From: Verrucomicrobiota bacterium | GTDB taxonomy: Bacteria; Verrucomicrobiota; Verrucomicrobiia; Opitutales; Opitutaceae | Direction of reading: 5' to 3' | DNA length: 41,434 nt | NCBI GenBank assembly: GCA_028293565.1 | Contig: JAQGON010000116.1 | Location: 1-41,434, forward strand | Shown here: in pieces, positions 16,081 to 24,365 of the stretch | How positions within the stretch are numbered: the stretch's first letter is position 1 | Layout: the number at the start of each line of letters is the position of its first letter | Translations under genes and position numbers: made by a program | The notes under the pieces: model-generated | Databases searched by the model: none | What the model was told of the DNA's origin: nothing | What the model saw: only the letters and a program-made list of their open reading frames with translations

Positions 16081-17220
16081 TCAACGCCTGCCAATCGAGC
16101 GCTTCAGCGCCTGCTCGAGGGTCGGCGGCCGTTTTCGTCCCTGCCTCTTCAGGAAATCGATCACAGCAATCTCCTCTCGCGCCAAACTCGCTCCCGCTCC
16201 GAATAGCGGCTTCAGAGTCTTTCCGTTTCCGATTCTCTCCGGCAGACCGACGACCTGACCCGCGAGGTAGGCCTCCATCACCGCCGGGTGAATGTACGAT
16301 TTCCGGCAGATCGTCGGCGTGTTCCCGAGGCTCTGCGCCACGCCGCCAATCACCTCGAGCATCCGTTTCTTCGTCGGCCGGGCGCCTTTCTCCCGGCACG
16401 TTTCGCCCAATGCGAGCGCCGCGAGCATCGTGCCCCACCACGTGCGGAAGTCCTTCGCCGAAAATTCCTCGCCGGCCGCGGCGCGCACATAGGCGTTGAT
16501 CTCCTCCGATGCGACCTTCTGCGGCCGGCCCTCCTCGTCGACATATTGAAACAGGTCCTGGCCCGGTAAATCCTGCAGGCGCTTCACGAGCCGGGCGAGC
16601 CGCGGGTCGCGGAGGTCGACGTCATGCACCTTGCCGCTTTTCCCCGAAAAATGAAAATGCACCGTCCCGCGCCGGAAGGAAACATGCCGGTCGCGAAGCG
16701 TCGTCAGCCCGAACGATCGGTTCTGCCGCACGTATTCCTCGTTGCCCACGCGGATGAGCGTCGTCTCGAGCAACCGGACGATCACCGCGAGAACTTTTCC
16801 CTTGCCCAATCCCGGGGACCGCAGGTCGCGCGCGACCTGCCGCCGGATTCGCGGCAGCGCTTTGCCGAACGCGATCGTCCGGTCGAATTTCGTGGCGCCG
16901 CGCGAAGCGCTCCAGCCGGCGTGATACTTGTATTGTTTGCGTCCGCGGTCGTCGCGTCCCGTGGCCTGGATGTGTCCCGTGGCCGACGGACAAATCCACA
17001 CGTCCGTCCACGCCGGCGGGATCGCCAGCTGCCGGATCCGCCCGAGCGTTTCCTTTTTTCGCAGCGGCCGGCCTGAAGCGTCGAGGTAGTGGAATCCCTT
17101 CCCGGTCTTCCGCCGTGCGATTCCCGGTCCACGGTCCGAACAATACCGGAGCCCCGCCTCCCGCGCCGCGGCGATCGCTCCGGGTTGCGCCTGCGCAGGT
17201 GTCGCCGAGCCGTTGGCCAT
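16081..17220 (-). CDS. DNA topoisomerase IB (poxvirus-like bacterial type)
   Basis: 379 residues from the ATG at 17220, which has a good ribosome binding site (GGAGG six bases upstream). Type IB enzymes nick one strand through a 3'-phosphotyrosine and relax supercoils. The N-terminal domain carries GKGFHYLDASG and IPPAWTDVWICP. The catalytic domain has LIRVGNEEYVRQNRSFGLTT, KDFRTWWGT (R259) and CRKSYIHP with the likely nucleophile Y309. The frame is open for 83 more codons upstream, but these encode basic low-complexity sequence. The gene lies 118 bp upstream of mpl and diverges from the LysR gene. Such genes are patchily distributed in bacteria. Confidence 0.93.
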   Translation of the reverse strand: MANGSATPAQAQPGAIAAAREAGLRYCSDRGPGIARRKTGKGFHYLDASGRPLRKKETLGRIRQLAIPPAWTDVWICPSATGHIQATGRDDRGRKQYKYHAGWSASRGATKFDRTIAFGKALPRIRRQVARDLRSPGLGKGKVLAVIVRLLETTLIRVGNEEYVRQNRSFGLTTLRDRHVSFRRGTVHFHFSGKSGKVHDVDLRDPRLARLVKRLQDLPGQDLFQYVDEEGRPQKVASEEINAYVRAAAGEEFSAKDFRTWWGTMLAALALGETCREKGARPTKKRMLEVIGGVAQSLGNTPTICRKSYIHPAVMEAYLAGQVVGLPERIGNGKTLKPLFGAGASLAREEIAVIDFLKRQGRKRPPTLEQALKRSIGRR

Positions 17221-17486
17221 GCGCCTCCATCGACAGGCATTCCGCCGCGAGGTTGCGCCACCTGCAGGTGCCCCCGCGCTTCGGGTCCGGGGAATCTTCA
17301 CGCCCTCGCGTCCCGGTGTTTTTCGGGTCGCGATTTCAAACACGGAGGCGCGACGACGCGAAGGATCATGCGAAGCCAGCCCGGCGTTTTTTCGATCGAG
17401 CATTTCGCAAGGTGCGACAATCCCGTCATCCTCGGAACCGGCCGGGGGGTTGGCCCGATAGATGCTCATGGCTAATACCCCGAAAC

Positions 17487-18446
17487 TTGGACGAACCGGA
17501 CCGCATCAGGAACCGCATCATCGACAGCCGGCAGATCGCGGCATTCGCGGCCTTGGTCCGCCATCGCAGTTTCACGACGGCGGCCGAGGAGTTGTTCCTC
17601 ACGCAGTCCGCGGTCAGCCACGCGATCAAGTCGCTCGAGGCCGACATCGGGTGCCGGCTGTTCGAGCGACGCGGGAGAGCCATCTCCCTCACCCGTGCCG
17701 GCGAGCAGCTCCACCTGCGCACCGAAAAAATCCTCAGCGAGATGCGCGCCGCCCGGCTCGAGATCGAGCACCTCTCGCCGAAAGGCGAGAGCCAGCTCTG
17801 CGTCGGCGCCGGCACCCTCGCCTGCCAGTACATCCTCCCGAGCGTGCTGAAGGAGTTCCGCCAGACTCATCCGAAATGCCGGGTCCGGCTCGAGCCGGGG
17901 AACCTGCCGAACCTCCTCGAGCTGCTCTACACCCATCAGATCGATTTCGCGCTCGGCGTGGACAGCGCGCCTTCGGAGGACTTCTCCTTCGAGAAGATTT
18001 TCGAGGACGAGCTCCTGTTCTTCATCTCGCCGCAGCACGCCTGGGGAAAAATCAAGCGCGTGCCTCACGCCGCGATCGTCACCGAGACCTTCGTGGTGCC
18101 GATGAAGCAGGGGCAGACCTCCGCGATCCTCGACAAATATTTCCGCACCGAAAAAATTTCCCCCAAGAACCTGATCGCCGCCGGCAGCCTCGATGCGGCC
18201 AAGCAGCTCGTCGGGTCCGGCTTCGGCGTGGGATTCTTTGCGCACTGGCAGGTCGCGGCGGAGGCCGCCGCCGGTTCGCTCGTCGCCGTGCCGCTCACCA
18301 CCCGGCGGCTGATCCGCAGCTGGGTCGTGGCGCGGCTCAAGGGCCGCGAACCGCAGAGGATCGAGCAGGAATTCATCCAGCGGTGCAAATCCGTCCTGAC
18401 GACGCTTGCCGCCGTCGGCACGGTGGTCCTCACGGTCGCAGCCTGA
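17487..18446 (+). CDS. LysR-family transcriptional regulator
   Basis: About 319 residues. The N-terminal winged helix-turn-helix reads DSRQIAAFAALVRHRSFTTA, then AAEELFLTQSAVSHAIKSLEADIGCRLFERR. The effector domain runs from about residue 105 (LCVGAGTLACQYILPSVLKEF) to the end and has the periplasmic-binding fold. No in-frame ATG precedes the HTH, so I place the start at the TTG at 17487, which gives a normal N terminus. A start at another weak codon nearby is possible. The gene is read in the same direction as the TonB receptor and amidohydrolase genes that follow. LysR proteins usually respond to a small molecule and control neighbouring genes, so it may be their regulator. Confidence 0.88.
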   Translation: MDEPDRIRNRIIDSRQIAAFAALVRHRSFTTAAEELFLTQSAVSHAIKSLEADIGCRLFERRGRAISLTRAGEQLHLRTEKILSEMRAARLEIEHLSPKGESQLCVGAGTLACQYILPSVLKEFRQTHPKCRVRLEPGNLPNLLELLYTHQIDFALGVDSAPSEDFSFEKIFEDELLFFISPQHAWGKIKRVPHAAIVTETFVVPMKQGQTSAILDKYFRTEKISPKNLIAAGSLDAAKQLVGSGFGVGFFAHWQVAAEAAAGSLVAVPLTTRRLIRSWVVARLKGREPQRIEQEFIQRCKSVLTTLAAVGTVVLTVAA

Positions 18447-18486
18447 GCCGCGACGTAGTTCCGCGGCGTAGTTCGCTGATCTTAAC

Positions 18487-18580
18487 GGGTGGAGCGTATT
18501 GCCCTCAATGCGCTGGCGGTGTGAGCAGACCTTGATTGCCGACGGAGCGGCCAACGCGTTGAGGGCAACGCATTCCACCC
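18487..18580. repeat. Palindromic repeat family B, copy 1
   Basis: 94 bp. GGGTGGAGCG at the left pairs with the closing CATTCCACCC; inside are TTGCCCTCAATGCG and CGTTGAGGGCAA. The centre holds the non-palindromic block CTTGATTGCCGACGGAGC, preserved in all full copies. Others are at 26778-26871 and 26981-27073, with a partial one at 18710-18743. The LysR-to-TonB-receptor gap (18447-18906, 460 bp) holds this repeat, a family E copy, the partial B copy and the operator-like repeats. Confidence 0.85.
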
Positions 18581-18612
18581 GCGGTTCAAACTTCGGGCTG
18601 ACGCCGGATTGT

Positions 18613-18703
18613 TTTTACCGCGAAGGTCGCAAAGTTCGCAAAGGCCGATCCCCGGAGGAATTGGTCCGAACCTTCGCGCCCTTCGCGATCTTGGCGGTGA
18701 AAC
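18613..18703. repeat. Palindromic repeat family E, copy 2
   Basis: TTTTTACCGCGAAGGTCGC at the left pairs imperfectly with the right arm CTTGGCGGTGAAA. The inner part contains GGTCCGAACCTTCGCGCCC. It lies between two pieces of family B, as if inserted into or next to a second B copy. Confidence 0.7.
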
Positions 18704-18709
18704 CAGACC

Positions 18710-18743
18710 GCGGCCAACGCGTTGAAGACAACGCATTCCACCC
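18710..18743. repeat. Palindromic repeat family B, partial right arm
   Basis: CGGCCAACGCGTTGAAGACA followed by ACGCATTCCACCCGCGG matches the right half of copy 1 nearly base for base. The left half is absent, its place being taken by the family E element. Confidence 0.7.
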
Positions 18744-18765
18744 GCGGCCGCGCGTTTCGGATTAT

Positions 18766-18798
18766 TCGATGAAACGATTTACTCGATAAAACGGTTAC
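18766..18798. promoter_or_regulatory. Two tandem operator-like repeats before the TonB receptor gene
   Basis: TCGATGAAACGATTTAC (18766-18782) is followed without gap by TCGATAAAACGGTTAC (18783-18798). Each contains an AAACGNTT core with central CG, the pattern of LacI/GalR-family operators. A possible -10 element, TAATAC, lies at 18810-18815, so the second repeat would overlap the -35 region, as expected for a repressor site. A LysR site is an alternative, but the T-N11-A pattern is not clearly better. No LacI-type gene is present in the window. The assignment as operator is inference. Confidence 0.5.
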
Positions 18799-18906
18799 GG
18801 GAAAAAAATTAATACGACGGCGCGCGGGTGAGTCATGGCACGTGGCGTGCAAAGCCGGACCACGCCAACCGTCAGACCAAACACCGACCAGGAACCCGCC
18901 CAGGCC

Positions 18907-21303
18907 ATGCACAAACTTCTCCGCCCCGTTTTCATCCTCACCCTCGCCACCGCCGCTGTCCTCGCGGAAACCGATCCCGGCGCCGCGCCCAGGCCGCCGG
19001 AGCCCGCGAAGGGCCCGGAGGCGATCGTGCTGCTGGAAAAATTCGTCACGAGCGAGCGCAACGACGATCCCGGCGGCGTGTTGCCCGCGAAACCGGTGTC
19101 GTCGGTCTTCGGCACGGCGCTGACCGTCGCCGAGACCCCGCGGTCCGTTTCCGTCGTCAGCACCGAGATGCTCAACCAGTACGGCATCACGAATGTCGAG
19201 GGCCTGGCCGCCGTCGTGCCGAACTCCTACACCTCGTCGGCCTTCGGCATCGCCGGCTCGCTCGATCTGCGCGGCACCAACGCCGCGAATTTCTTCCGCG
19301 GCATGCAGCGGATCGAAAACGGCGGCATCTTTCCCACGCCGATCGGCGCGACCGACAGCATCGACGTCGTGCGCGGGCCGCCGTCCCCGATCTACGGTCC
19401 GGGGAAGATCGGCGGCTACCTCAATTTCGTGCCCAAGGCCGCGCGGGCCAGCACCGGCAAATACCTCGACCGGCCCACGAGCCGCGTGAACCTGACCTAC
19501 GGTTCCTATGACCAGCGGCAGCTCACCGCCGAACAGGGCGGGCCGCTGCCGATGTCGAACCGCAACGGCGGATACTACGTCTACGCGCTGATGGAAAATT
19601 CCGGGAGCTGGTACAACAACACGAAGAATCTCCAGACCATCCTCCAGACGTCGTTCGATCTCCAGCTGACGCACGCGTGGCGCGCCGAGTTCGGCCAGCA
19701 ATACCAGTACTGGGCCTCCACCGAGCTCTCCGGCACGAACCGCCTCACCCAGGAGACCGTCGACCACGGAACCTACCTCAGCGGCCAGCCGCTCGTGAAT
19801 CTGGACACCAACGGCAACGGCGTCGTCAGCGTGCCCGAGCTTGGCGCCTATTCCTTCGGCGTGCGTTACGGCACCAACCCCGCGTCGATCGTCCTGCCGG
19901 CGTCCTTCGCCCTGAATCCGGCGACGATCAGGCAGACCACCATCGAGGGCAACGCCATCTTCACCGAGCCGGGAGACTACGCCAACGCCACGTCCGCCTG
20001 CTACTTCGTCGACCTCATCAACGACACCAACCCGGACCTGGTCTTCAAGAACCAGATGTTCCTCGACACGACGCGGCGCGCCAAGGAGACCACGCAGGGT
20101 TTCGCGACAAAGGCCCGCGGCGTCCAGTTCGAGGAAAAAATCACCGCGGAGCAGCACCTTGCGCCGTTCAAATGGCTGCAGCTCGCGAACAGCGCGGCGC
20201 TCTCGTTCCGGTATCTCAATGCCGAAAACGCCGCGTACAACGCGATGGAGATCTACAGCCGGCGCGACCTCGCCGTCGGCGCGAAGCCGAATGACCGCGT
20301 CACGAGCCCGCTCGACGATCCCGGCACCAAGTGGGGCTCGGATCGCTTCAGCACGCAGTACGCGTACGGCCTCGGCGTGATCACCACCGCGACGTTCTTC
20401 GACCGCCTCGTCGTCATCCTCGGCGGCCGGGCCGACCAGCTTTCGCTCTACTCGGTCCCGAGTTCGCTCGCGACCCTCGACGGCGCCTTCCGCGCGGGCG
20501 TGCGCAACCATCCGTTCGCTAAGTCCTACACGGAAAGTTTCTCCTACCGGCTGCTTCCCGGCATCATTCCCTACTATACGCAGTCCCACCAGCAGGCCCT
20601 GCAGATCGGAAACATCGGGGAGGTCGCGCCGGCGAACGTCGCGGCGCCGCTGACCGACGCGATTCTGCAGGAGGCCGGCGTGAAGCTCTCGCTGCTCCAC
20701 GACACGTTCTTCGCCGCAGCCGACGTCTACAAGCAGACGCGGACCCAGATTGACGCGACGTCGTTCGAAAGCTTTTCAACCGAGGCCAAGGGGCTCGAGT
20801 TCGAGCTGCGTTACGTGCCGACCAAGCGCCTGAGCATTTCCGGCGCGATGTCGTGGCAGAGGACCGTGTACCTTGTCCCGCCGACGAGTTTCCTCGTCCC
20901 GCCGGAATTTCTCGGGCTGACGTCGCAGCAGGCCCTCGGCGGCCTCCTGAGCGTCACCAACCTCCCGCGCACCGACCAGTTCCTCCGGCGCGGCGGTTTT
21001 CCCGACAAGCTCTTCAGCCTCTACGGCACCTACACGCTGGCGAACGGCTGGGGCGCCACCCTCGGCGCCGTGCACAACGACCGCTTCGCCTCCGGATCCG
21101 GACGGATGGTTTACCTGCCGGCGGCGACCAACGTCAGCGGCGCGGTCTTCTACGCGCGGAAAACGTGGGAGTTCCGCCTGCGCGTGAACAACATCACCGA
21201 CGCGAACATCTGGCAGTCCCTCGCGCCCGACAGCACGGGCAACGTCGTCGCGCTGAAGAAGCCGCCGCGGACGTACGTCGCGACGTACGGCTACTCGTTC
21301 TGA
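18907..21303 (+). CDS. TonB-dependent outer-membrane receptor
   Basis: 798 residues from the ATG at 18907, with signal peptide MHKLLRPVFILTLATAAVLA. A possible TonB-box region is AIVLLEKFVTSE (about 39-50). The plug domain contains ETPRSVSVVSTEMLNQYGI, then SLDLRGTN, DVVRGPPSPIYGPGKIGGYL, followed by beta-barrel sequence to a C-terminal aromatic (TYVATYGYSF), the outer-membrane insertion signal. The ETPxSVxVV plug resembles siderophore-type receptors. However, the partners here are hydrolases rather than iron genes, so the ligand may be an organic nutrient. Three amidohydrolase genes follow in the same orientation, the first 67 bp downstream. An ATG-type start upstream at 18835 would precede the signal peptide and is less likely. 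Confidence 0.92.
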   Translation: MHKLLRPVFILTLATAAVLAETDPGAAPRPPEPAKGPEAIVLLEKFVTSERNDDPGGVLPAKPVSSVFGTALTVAETPRSVSVVSTEMLNQYGITNVEGLAAVVPNSYTSSAFGIAGSLDLRGTNAANFFRGMQRIENGGIFPTPIGATDSIDVVRGPPSPIYGPGKIGGYLNFVPKAARASTGKYLDRPTSRVNLTYGSYDQRQLTAEQGGPLPMSNRNGGYYVYALMENSGSWYNNTKNLQTILQTSFDLQLTHAWRAEFGQQYQYWASTELSGTNRLTQETVDHGTYLSGQPLVNLDTNGNGVVSVPELGAYSFGVRYGTNPASIVLPASFALNPATIRQTTIEGNAIFTEPGDYANATSACYFVDLINDTNPDLVFKNQMFLDTTRRAKETTQGFATKARGVQFEEKITAEQHLAPFKWLQLANSAALSFRYLNAENAAYNAMEIYSRRDLAVGAKPNDRVTSPLDDPGTKWGSDRFSTQYAYGLGVITTATFFDRLVVILGGRADQLSLYSVPSSLATLDGAFRAGVRNHPFAKSYTESFSYRLLPGIIPYYTQSHQQALQIGNIGEVAPANVAAPLTDAILQEAGVKLSLLHDTFFAAADVYKQTRTQIDATSFESFSTEAKGLEFELRYVPTKRLSISGAMSWQRTVYLVPPTSFLVPPEFLGLTSQQALGGLLSVTNLPRTDQFLRRGGFPDKLFSLYGTYTLANGWGATLGAVHNDRFASGSGRMVYLPAATNVSGAVFYARKTWEFRLRVNNITDANIWQSLAPDSTGNVVALKKPPRTYVATYGYSF

Positions 21304-21370
21304 CCGCGAATTTCCATCGCGCGCCACCTTCACCACCCATCGTCCAGACCAAAAACCAATCTTCGTTCCC

Positions 21371-22789
21371 ATGTTCGCCCATCGTTCCCTCACCGCCTTC
21401 TGTCTCGCCCTCTGCCTCGCCACCGGCTCGCTCGCCGCCGCCGCCAACCGGCTGATCGTCCAGGGCGGCACGCTCCTCACCATCAAGCCGGGCGAAGAGG
21501 AGCCGTTTGTCGGCTATCTCGTGATCGGCGCCGACGGACGCATCGCCGCGGTGCGCAAAGGCGGCGTGCCCGCCGGCGTGACCGCCACCGAGACGATCGA
21601 CGTCACGGGCAAGATCGTCATCCCGGGATTCATCTCCGCCCACAGCCACATCTGGCAGAGCGCGTTTCGCGGACTCGCGCCGTATGACTACGTGCGCAAC
21701 TGGGTCACGGCGACGCGCTCCCAAAGCAACTTCGGCTCCGCCGAGGACTTCTACTGGTTCACGCTCCACGGCTCCCTCGACCACCTGCGCCACGGCATCA
21801 CCAGCGCGTACAATTTCACGCAGGGCAACCGCGATCCCGCCTACGAGCAGCTCCAGCTCAAGGCCGAGCTCGATTCCGGCCTGCGGGTCGTGCACGCGTG
21901 GGCGCGCAGCGGACAGACGAGCTCGGCGCCGGGGACTCCGGTGCTCGGCCCGGCCGAGGTCCGGAAGCAGCTCACGGAATTCATCACCTTTGCCGAGCCC
22001 TACCGGAACTCGCCGCTCCTGCTCAAGTTTTCCATCTCGGGCGTGGCCCTCAGCCAGGAAACGGTCTCGCTCGACTATGCGCTGGTGAAGGAGTTCGGGC
22101 TGGTCAACCAGACGCACTTCCTCGAATACCCGCGCGACACCGAGGAGCAGCGCGCCCATTTCCGCTTCTTTGTCGAGGCCGGCGCGCTCGGGCCGACCCT
22201 CTACTTCGGCCATTTCATCCACACCAACGACGCGATGCTCGAGGCCGTGGGCAAGGCCGGCGGCGGCATGTCGTGGAATCCGCTCTCGAATGGACGCCTC
22301 GCCTCGGGCCTCGCCGACATTCCCCGGTACATTCGCTTCGGCGTGAAGATCGGGATGGGCGTCGACGGCCAGGCCAGCGCCGACCTGCCCGATCCGTTCG
22401 AAAACATGCGCATGGGCCTCTATGGGATTCGCGCCAAATACGAGAGCGCCACCATTCTCAAGCCGATCGACGTGCTGCGCTTTCACACGCTCGGCAGCGC
22501 GACCGTGATGAACGTGGCCGACAAAGTCGGATCGCTCGAGGCCGGCAAGTTCGGCGATTTCCTGATCATCAACCCCGCGTCCGTGGATCGCGCGCCGGTC
22601 TACGATCCGTACGCCACGCTCGTCTTCGCCTGCAACACCCAGAACCTCGAGGGCGTTTACGTCGGCGGCGAACTCGTGAGCTCCTACTGCAAGCTCACCA
22701 AGGCGGACTTCGCCAACGTGCAGAAGGAAATGCACGAACGCGTGAACAAGATCCGCGCCGCCCATCAGGTCGCCCTCACGACCCAATAA
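21371..22789 (+). CDS. Exported ATZ/TRZ-type metal-dependent amidohydrolase 1
   Basis: 472 residues with signal peptide MFAHRSLTAFCLALCLATGS, LAAAA following. The TIM-barrel amidohydrolase ligands are visible: HxH in SAHSHIWQS (H91, H93), HxxE in THFLE (H249, E252), H281 in FGHFIH and D332 in GMGVDGQAS. The C-terminal GSLEAGKFGDFLIINP is the usual beta-sandwich closing segment. The family includes guanine deaminase, SsnA, TrzN and AtzA/B, which remove amino, halo or alkylamino groups from heterocycles. Most are cytoplasmic, so an export signal is unusual. It lacks an extra loop of about 15 residues present in its two downstream paralogues. The substrate is unknown. Confidence 0.9.
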   Translation: MFAHRSLTAFCLALCLATGSLAAAANRLIVQGGTLLTIKPGEEEPFVGYLVIGADGRIAAVRKGGVPAGVTATETIDVTGKIVIPGFISAHSHIWQSAFRGLAPYDYVRNWVTATRSQSNFGSAEDFYWFTLHGSLDHLRHGITSAYNFTQGNRDPAYEQLQLKAELDSGLRVVHAWARSGQTSSAPGTPVLGPAEVRKQLTEFITFAEPYRNSPLLLKFSISGVALSQETVSLDYALVKEFGLVNQTHFLEYPRDTEEQRAHFRFFVEAGALGPTLYFGHFIHTNDAMLEAVGKAGGGMSWNPLSNGRLASGLADIPRYIRFGVKIGMGVDGQASADLPDPFENMRMGLYGIRAKYESATILKPIDVLRFHTLGSATVMNVADKVGSLEAGKFGDFLIINPASVDRAPVYDPYATLVFACNTQNLEGVYVGGELVSSYCKLTKADFANVQKEMHERVNKIRAAHQVALTTQ

Positions 22790-22840
22790 AAACCCGCCGG
22801 CGGGACGCCCGCCCTGTCCCATCCGCCGACTTCGTCCTCC

Positions 22841-24346
22841 ATGAAAAACAATCTCCTTCGCGTCGCCTGCTTCATCCTCGCCTGTGCGGCCACCTCGGCC
22901 GGCGAGACCCTGCTGGTCAGAAACGGCCTGCTCATCACGATGAAACCGGGGGAGACGCGGCCGTATCTCGGCTATCTCGCGGTCGGAGCGGACGGCCGGA
23001 TCACCGCCGTCGCCGCCGGGGAGCCGCCCGCCGGACTCACCGCCGACCGCGTCGTCGACGCCGGCGGCGGGTTCGTCGCGCCCGGTTTCATCTCCGCGCA
23101 CAGCCATCTTTTCACCAGTCCGCTGCGCGGGCTCGGCCACACCGAGACGCTTTACGGCTGGGGCCGGGCCAACCAGCGGCTCAGCCAGCACGCGACGGCC
23201 GAGGACGTGTACTGGTTTTCGCTGCACGGTTCGCTGGATTTCCTGCGCAACGGGATCACCACCGCCTACGATTTCTCCATCTCCCCCGCGGTCGGCGGAC
23301 AGGCCGTCGGCGTCGGCGAGAAAGTCCCGCCGCCCGTGCTGCGTCCCGGGCCGTTCGAGGAAAACCAGATCCGCGCGAAGGCGGACGCCGGCCTGCGTTT
23401 CATCGACAGCATCAGCCTGCCGCGCGTCGGGTCGCGCGAGGAGATTCTCGCGCGCCTGGAAACCGTCCTCGCCTACGCGAAGGCGAACTACGCCGGCAAC
23501 CCGCTGTTCCTGAAAATGGCGATCAGCGGCGGGCTGCAGCGGGCGCCCACGAAGGAGACGGCGTTTCTCGAAGCCTACGTGATGAAGACCTACGGACTGA
23601 TGAACCAGTCCCATTTCCTCGAGAGCCCCGAGCGCGTGCCCGAGCAGCAGGAGAAATTCTACTGGTACGCCGAGGCCGGCGCGCTCGGCCCGGATTTCAT
23701 CTTCGGCCATTTCATCCAGACCAATCCCGACATCCTCCGCATCGCCGCCAAATCCGGCGCGAGCATGAGCTGGCAGCCGATGTCCAACAGCCGGCTGGCG
23801 TCGGGCGTCGCCGATATTCCGCTCTACCGCGCCTTCGGCCTGAAGGTCGCCGTCGGCCTGGACGACCAGTCGTGCACCGATCTCTCGGACCCGTTCCAGA
23901 ACCTCCGCATCGGCCTCGCGCTCATCCGCACGAAGTACAAGGACGCGAAGGCGCTCTCCGTCTACGACATGCTCTATCTCCACACCCTCGGGAGCGCCGA
24001 CACGCTGCGGATCGCCGACAAGGTCGGCAGCCTCGAGCCGGGCAAGTTCGCCGACTTCCTCATCGTCGATCCGAAGGATCCCGACACCGGCCCCGTTCAT
24101 GACGCCATCGCGCACTACGTCCTCGCGTGCGGGCTGCGCAATCTGAAGCAGGTCTACGTCGGCGGAAAACTGGTGGCCGACGGCACGAAGCTTCTCACGC
24201 AGGACGAGCGGAAGGTGCGTCGCGAAGTCGACGCGCGCATGGCCCGGCTCGAAGCCGCAGCCGCGGCCGCGGACCAGAAAACCGCAGCCCTGGGCCTCGG
24301 ACCCGAACCGCATCCGTTCGCGGTGGCGGTGCAGCGCGTCCGCTGA
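22841..24346 (+). CDS. Exported ATZ/TRZ-type metal-dependent amidohydrolase 2
   Basis: 501 residues, with signal peptide MKNNLLRVACFILACAATSA. Catalytic residues correspond to those of its neighbour: H87 and H89 (SAHSHLFTS), H258 with E261 (SHFLE), H290 (FGHFIQT) and D341 (VGLDDQSCTD). An insertion around residues 147-173 (VGVGEKVPPPVLRPGPFEE) distinguishes this gene and the next from the first. The C-terminal tail (about 470-501) is Ala-rich and charged. It follows amidohydrolase 1 by 51 bp and precedes amidohydrolase 3 by 19 bp, consistent with an operon built by duplication. Substrate unknown. Confidence 0.9.
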   Translation: MKNNLLRVACFILACAATSAGETLLVRNGLLITMKPGETRPYLGYLAVGADGRITAVAAGEPPAGLTADRVVDAGGGFVAPGFISAHSHLFTSPLRGLGHTETLYGWGRANQRLSQHATAEDVYWFSLHGSLDFLRNGITTAYDFSISPAVGGQAVGVGEKVPPPVLRPGPFEENQIRAKADAGLRFIDSISLPRVGSREEILARLETVLAYAKANYAGNPLFLKMAISGGLQRAPTKETAFLEAYVMKTYGLMNQSHFLESPERVPEQQEKFYWYAEAGALGPDFIFGHFIQTNPDILRIAAKSGASMSWQPMSNSRLASGVADIPLYRAFGLKVAVGLDDQSCTDLSDPFQNLRIGLALIRTKYKDAKALSVYDMLYLHTLGSADTLRIADKVGSLEPGKFADFLIVDPKDPDTGPVHDAIAHYVLACGLRNLKQVYVGGKLVADGTKLLTQDERKVRREVDARMARLEAAAAAADQKTAALGLGPEPHPFAVAVQRVR

Positions 24347-24365
24347 GCAGGACCTTTTCCGCCTT

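Noticed and set aside
18907-21303. Calling the receptor a siderophore receptor.
   Set aside because: The plug resembles siderophore receptors, but no iron-uptake or Fur-like element is nearby and the neighbours are amidohydrolases.
22792-22810. CCCGCCGGCGGG palindrome after amidohydrolase 1 as a terminator.
   Set aside because: The T tract lies on the wrong side for the plus-strand genes, and no minus-strand gene ends here.
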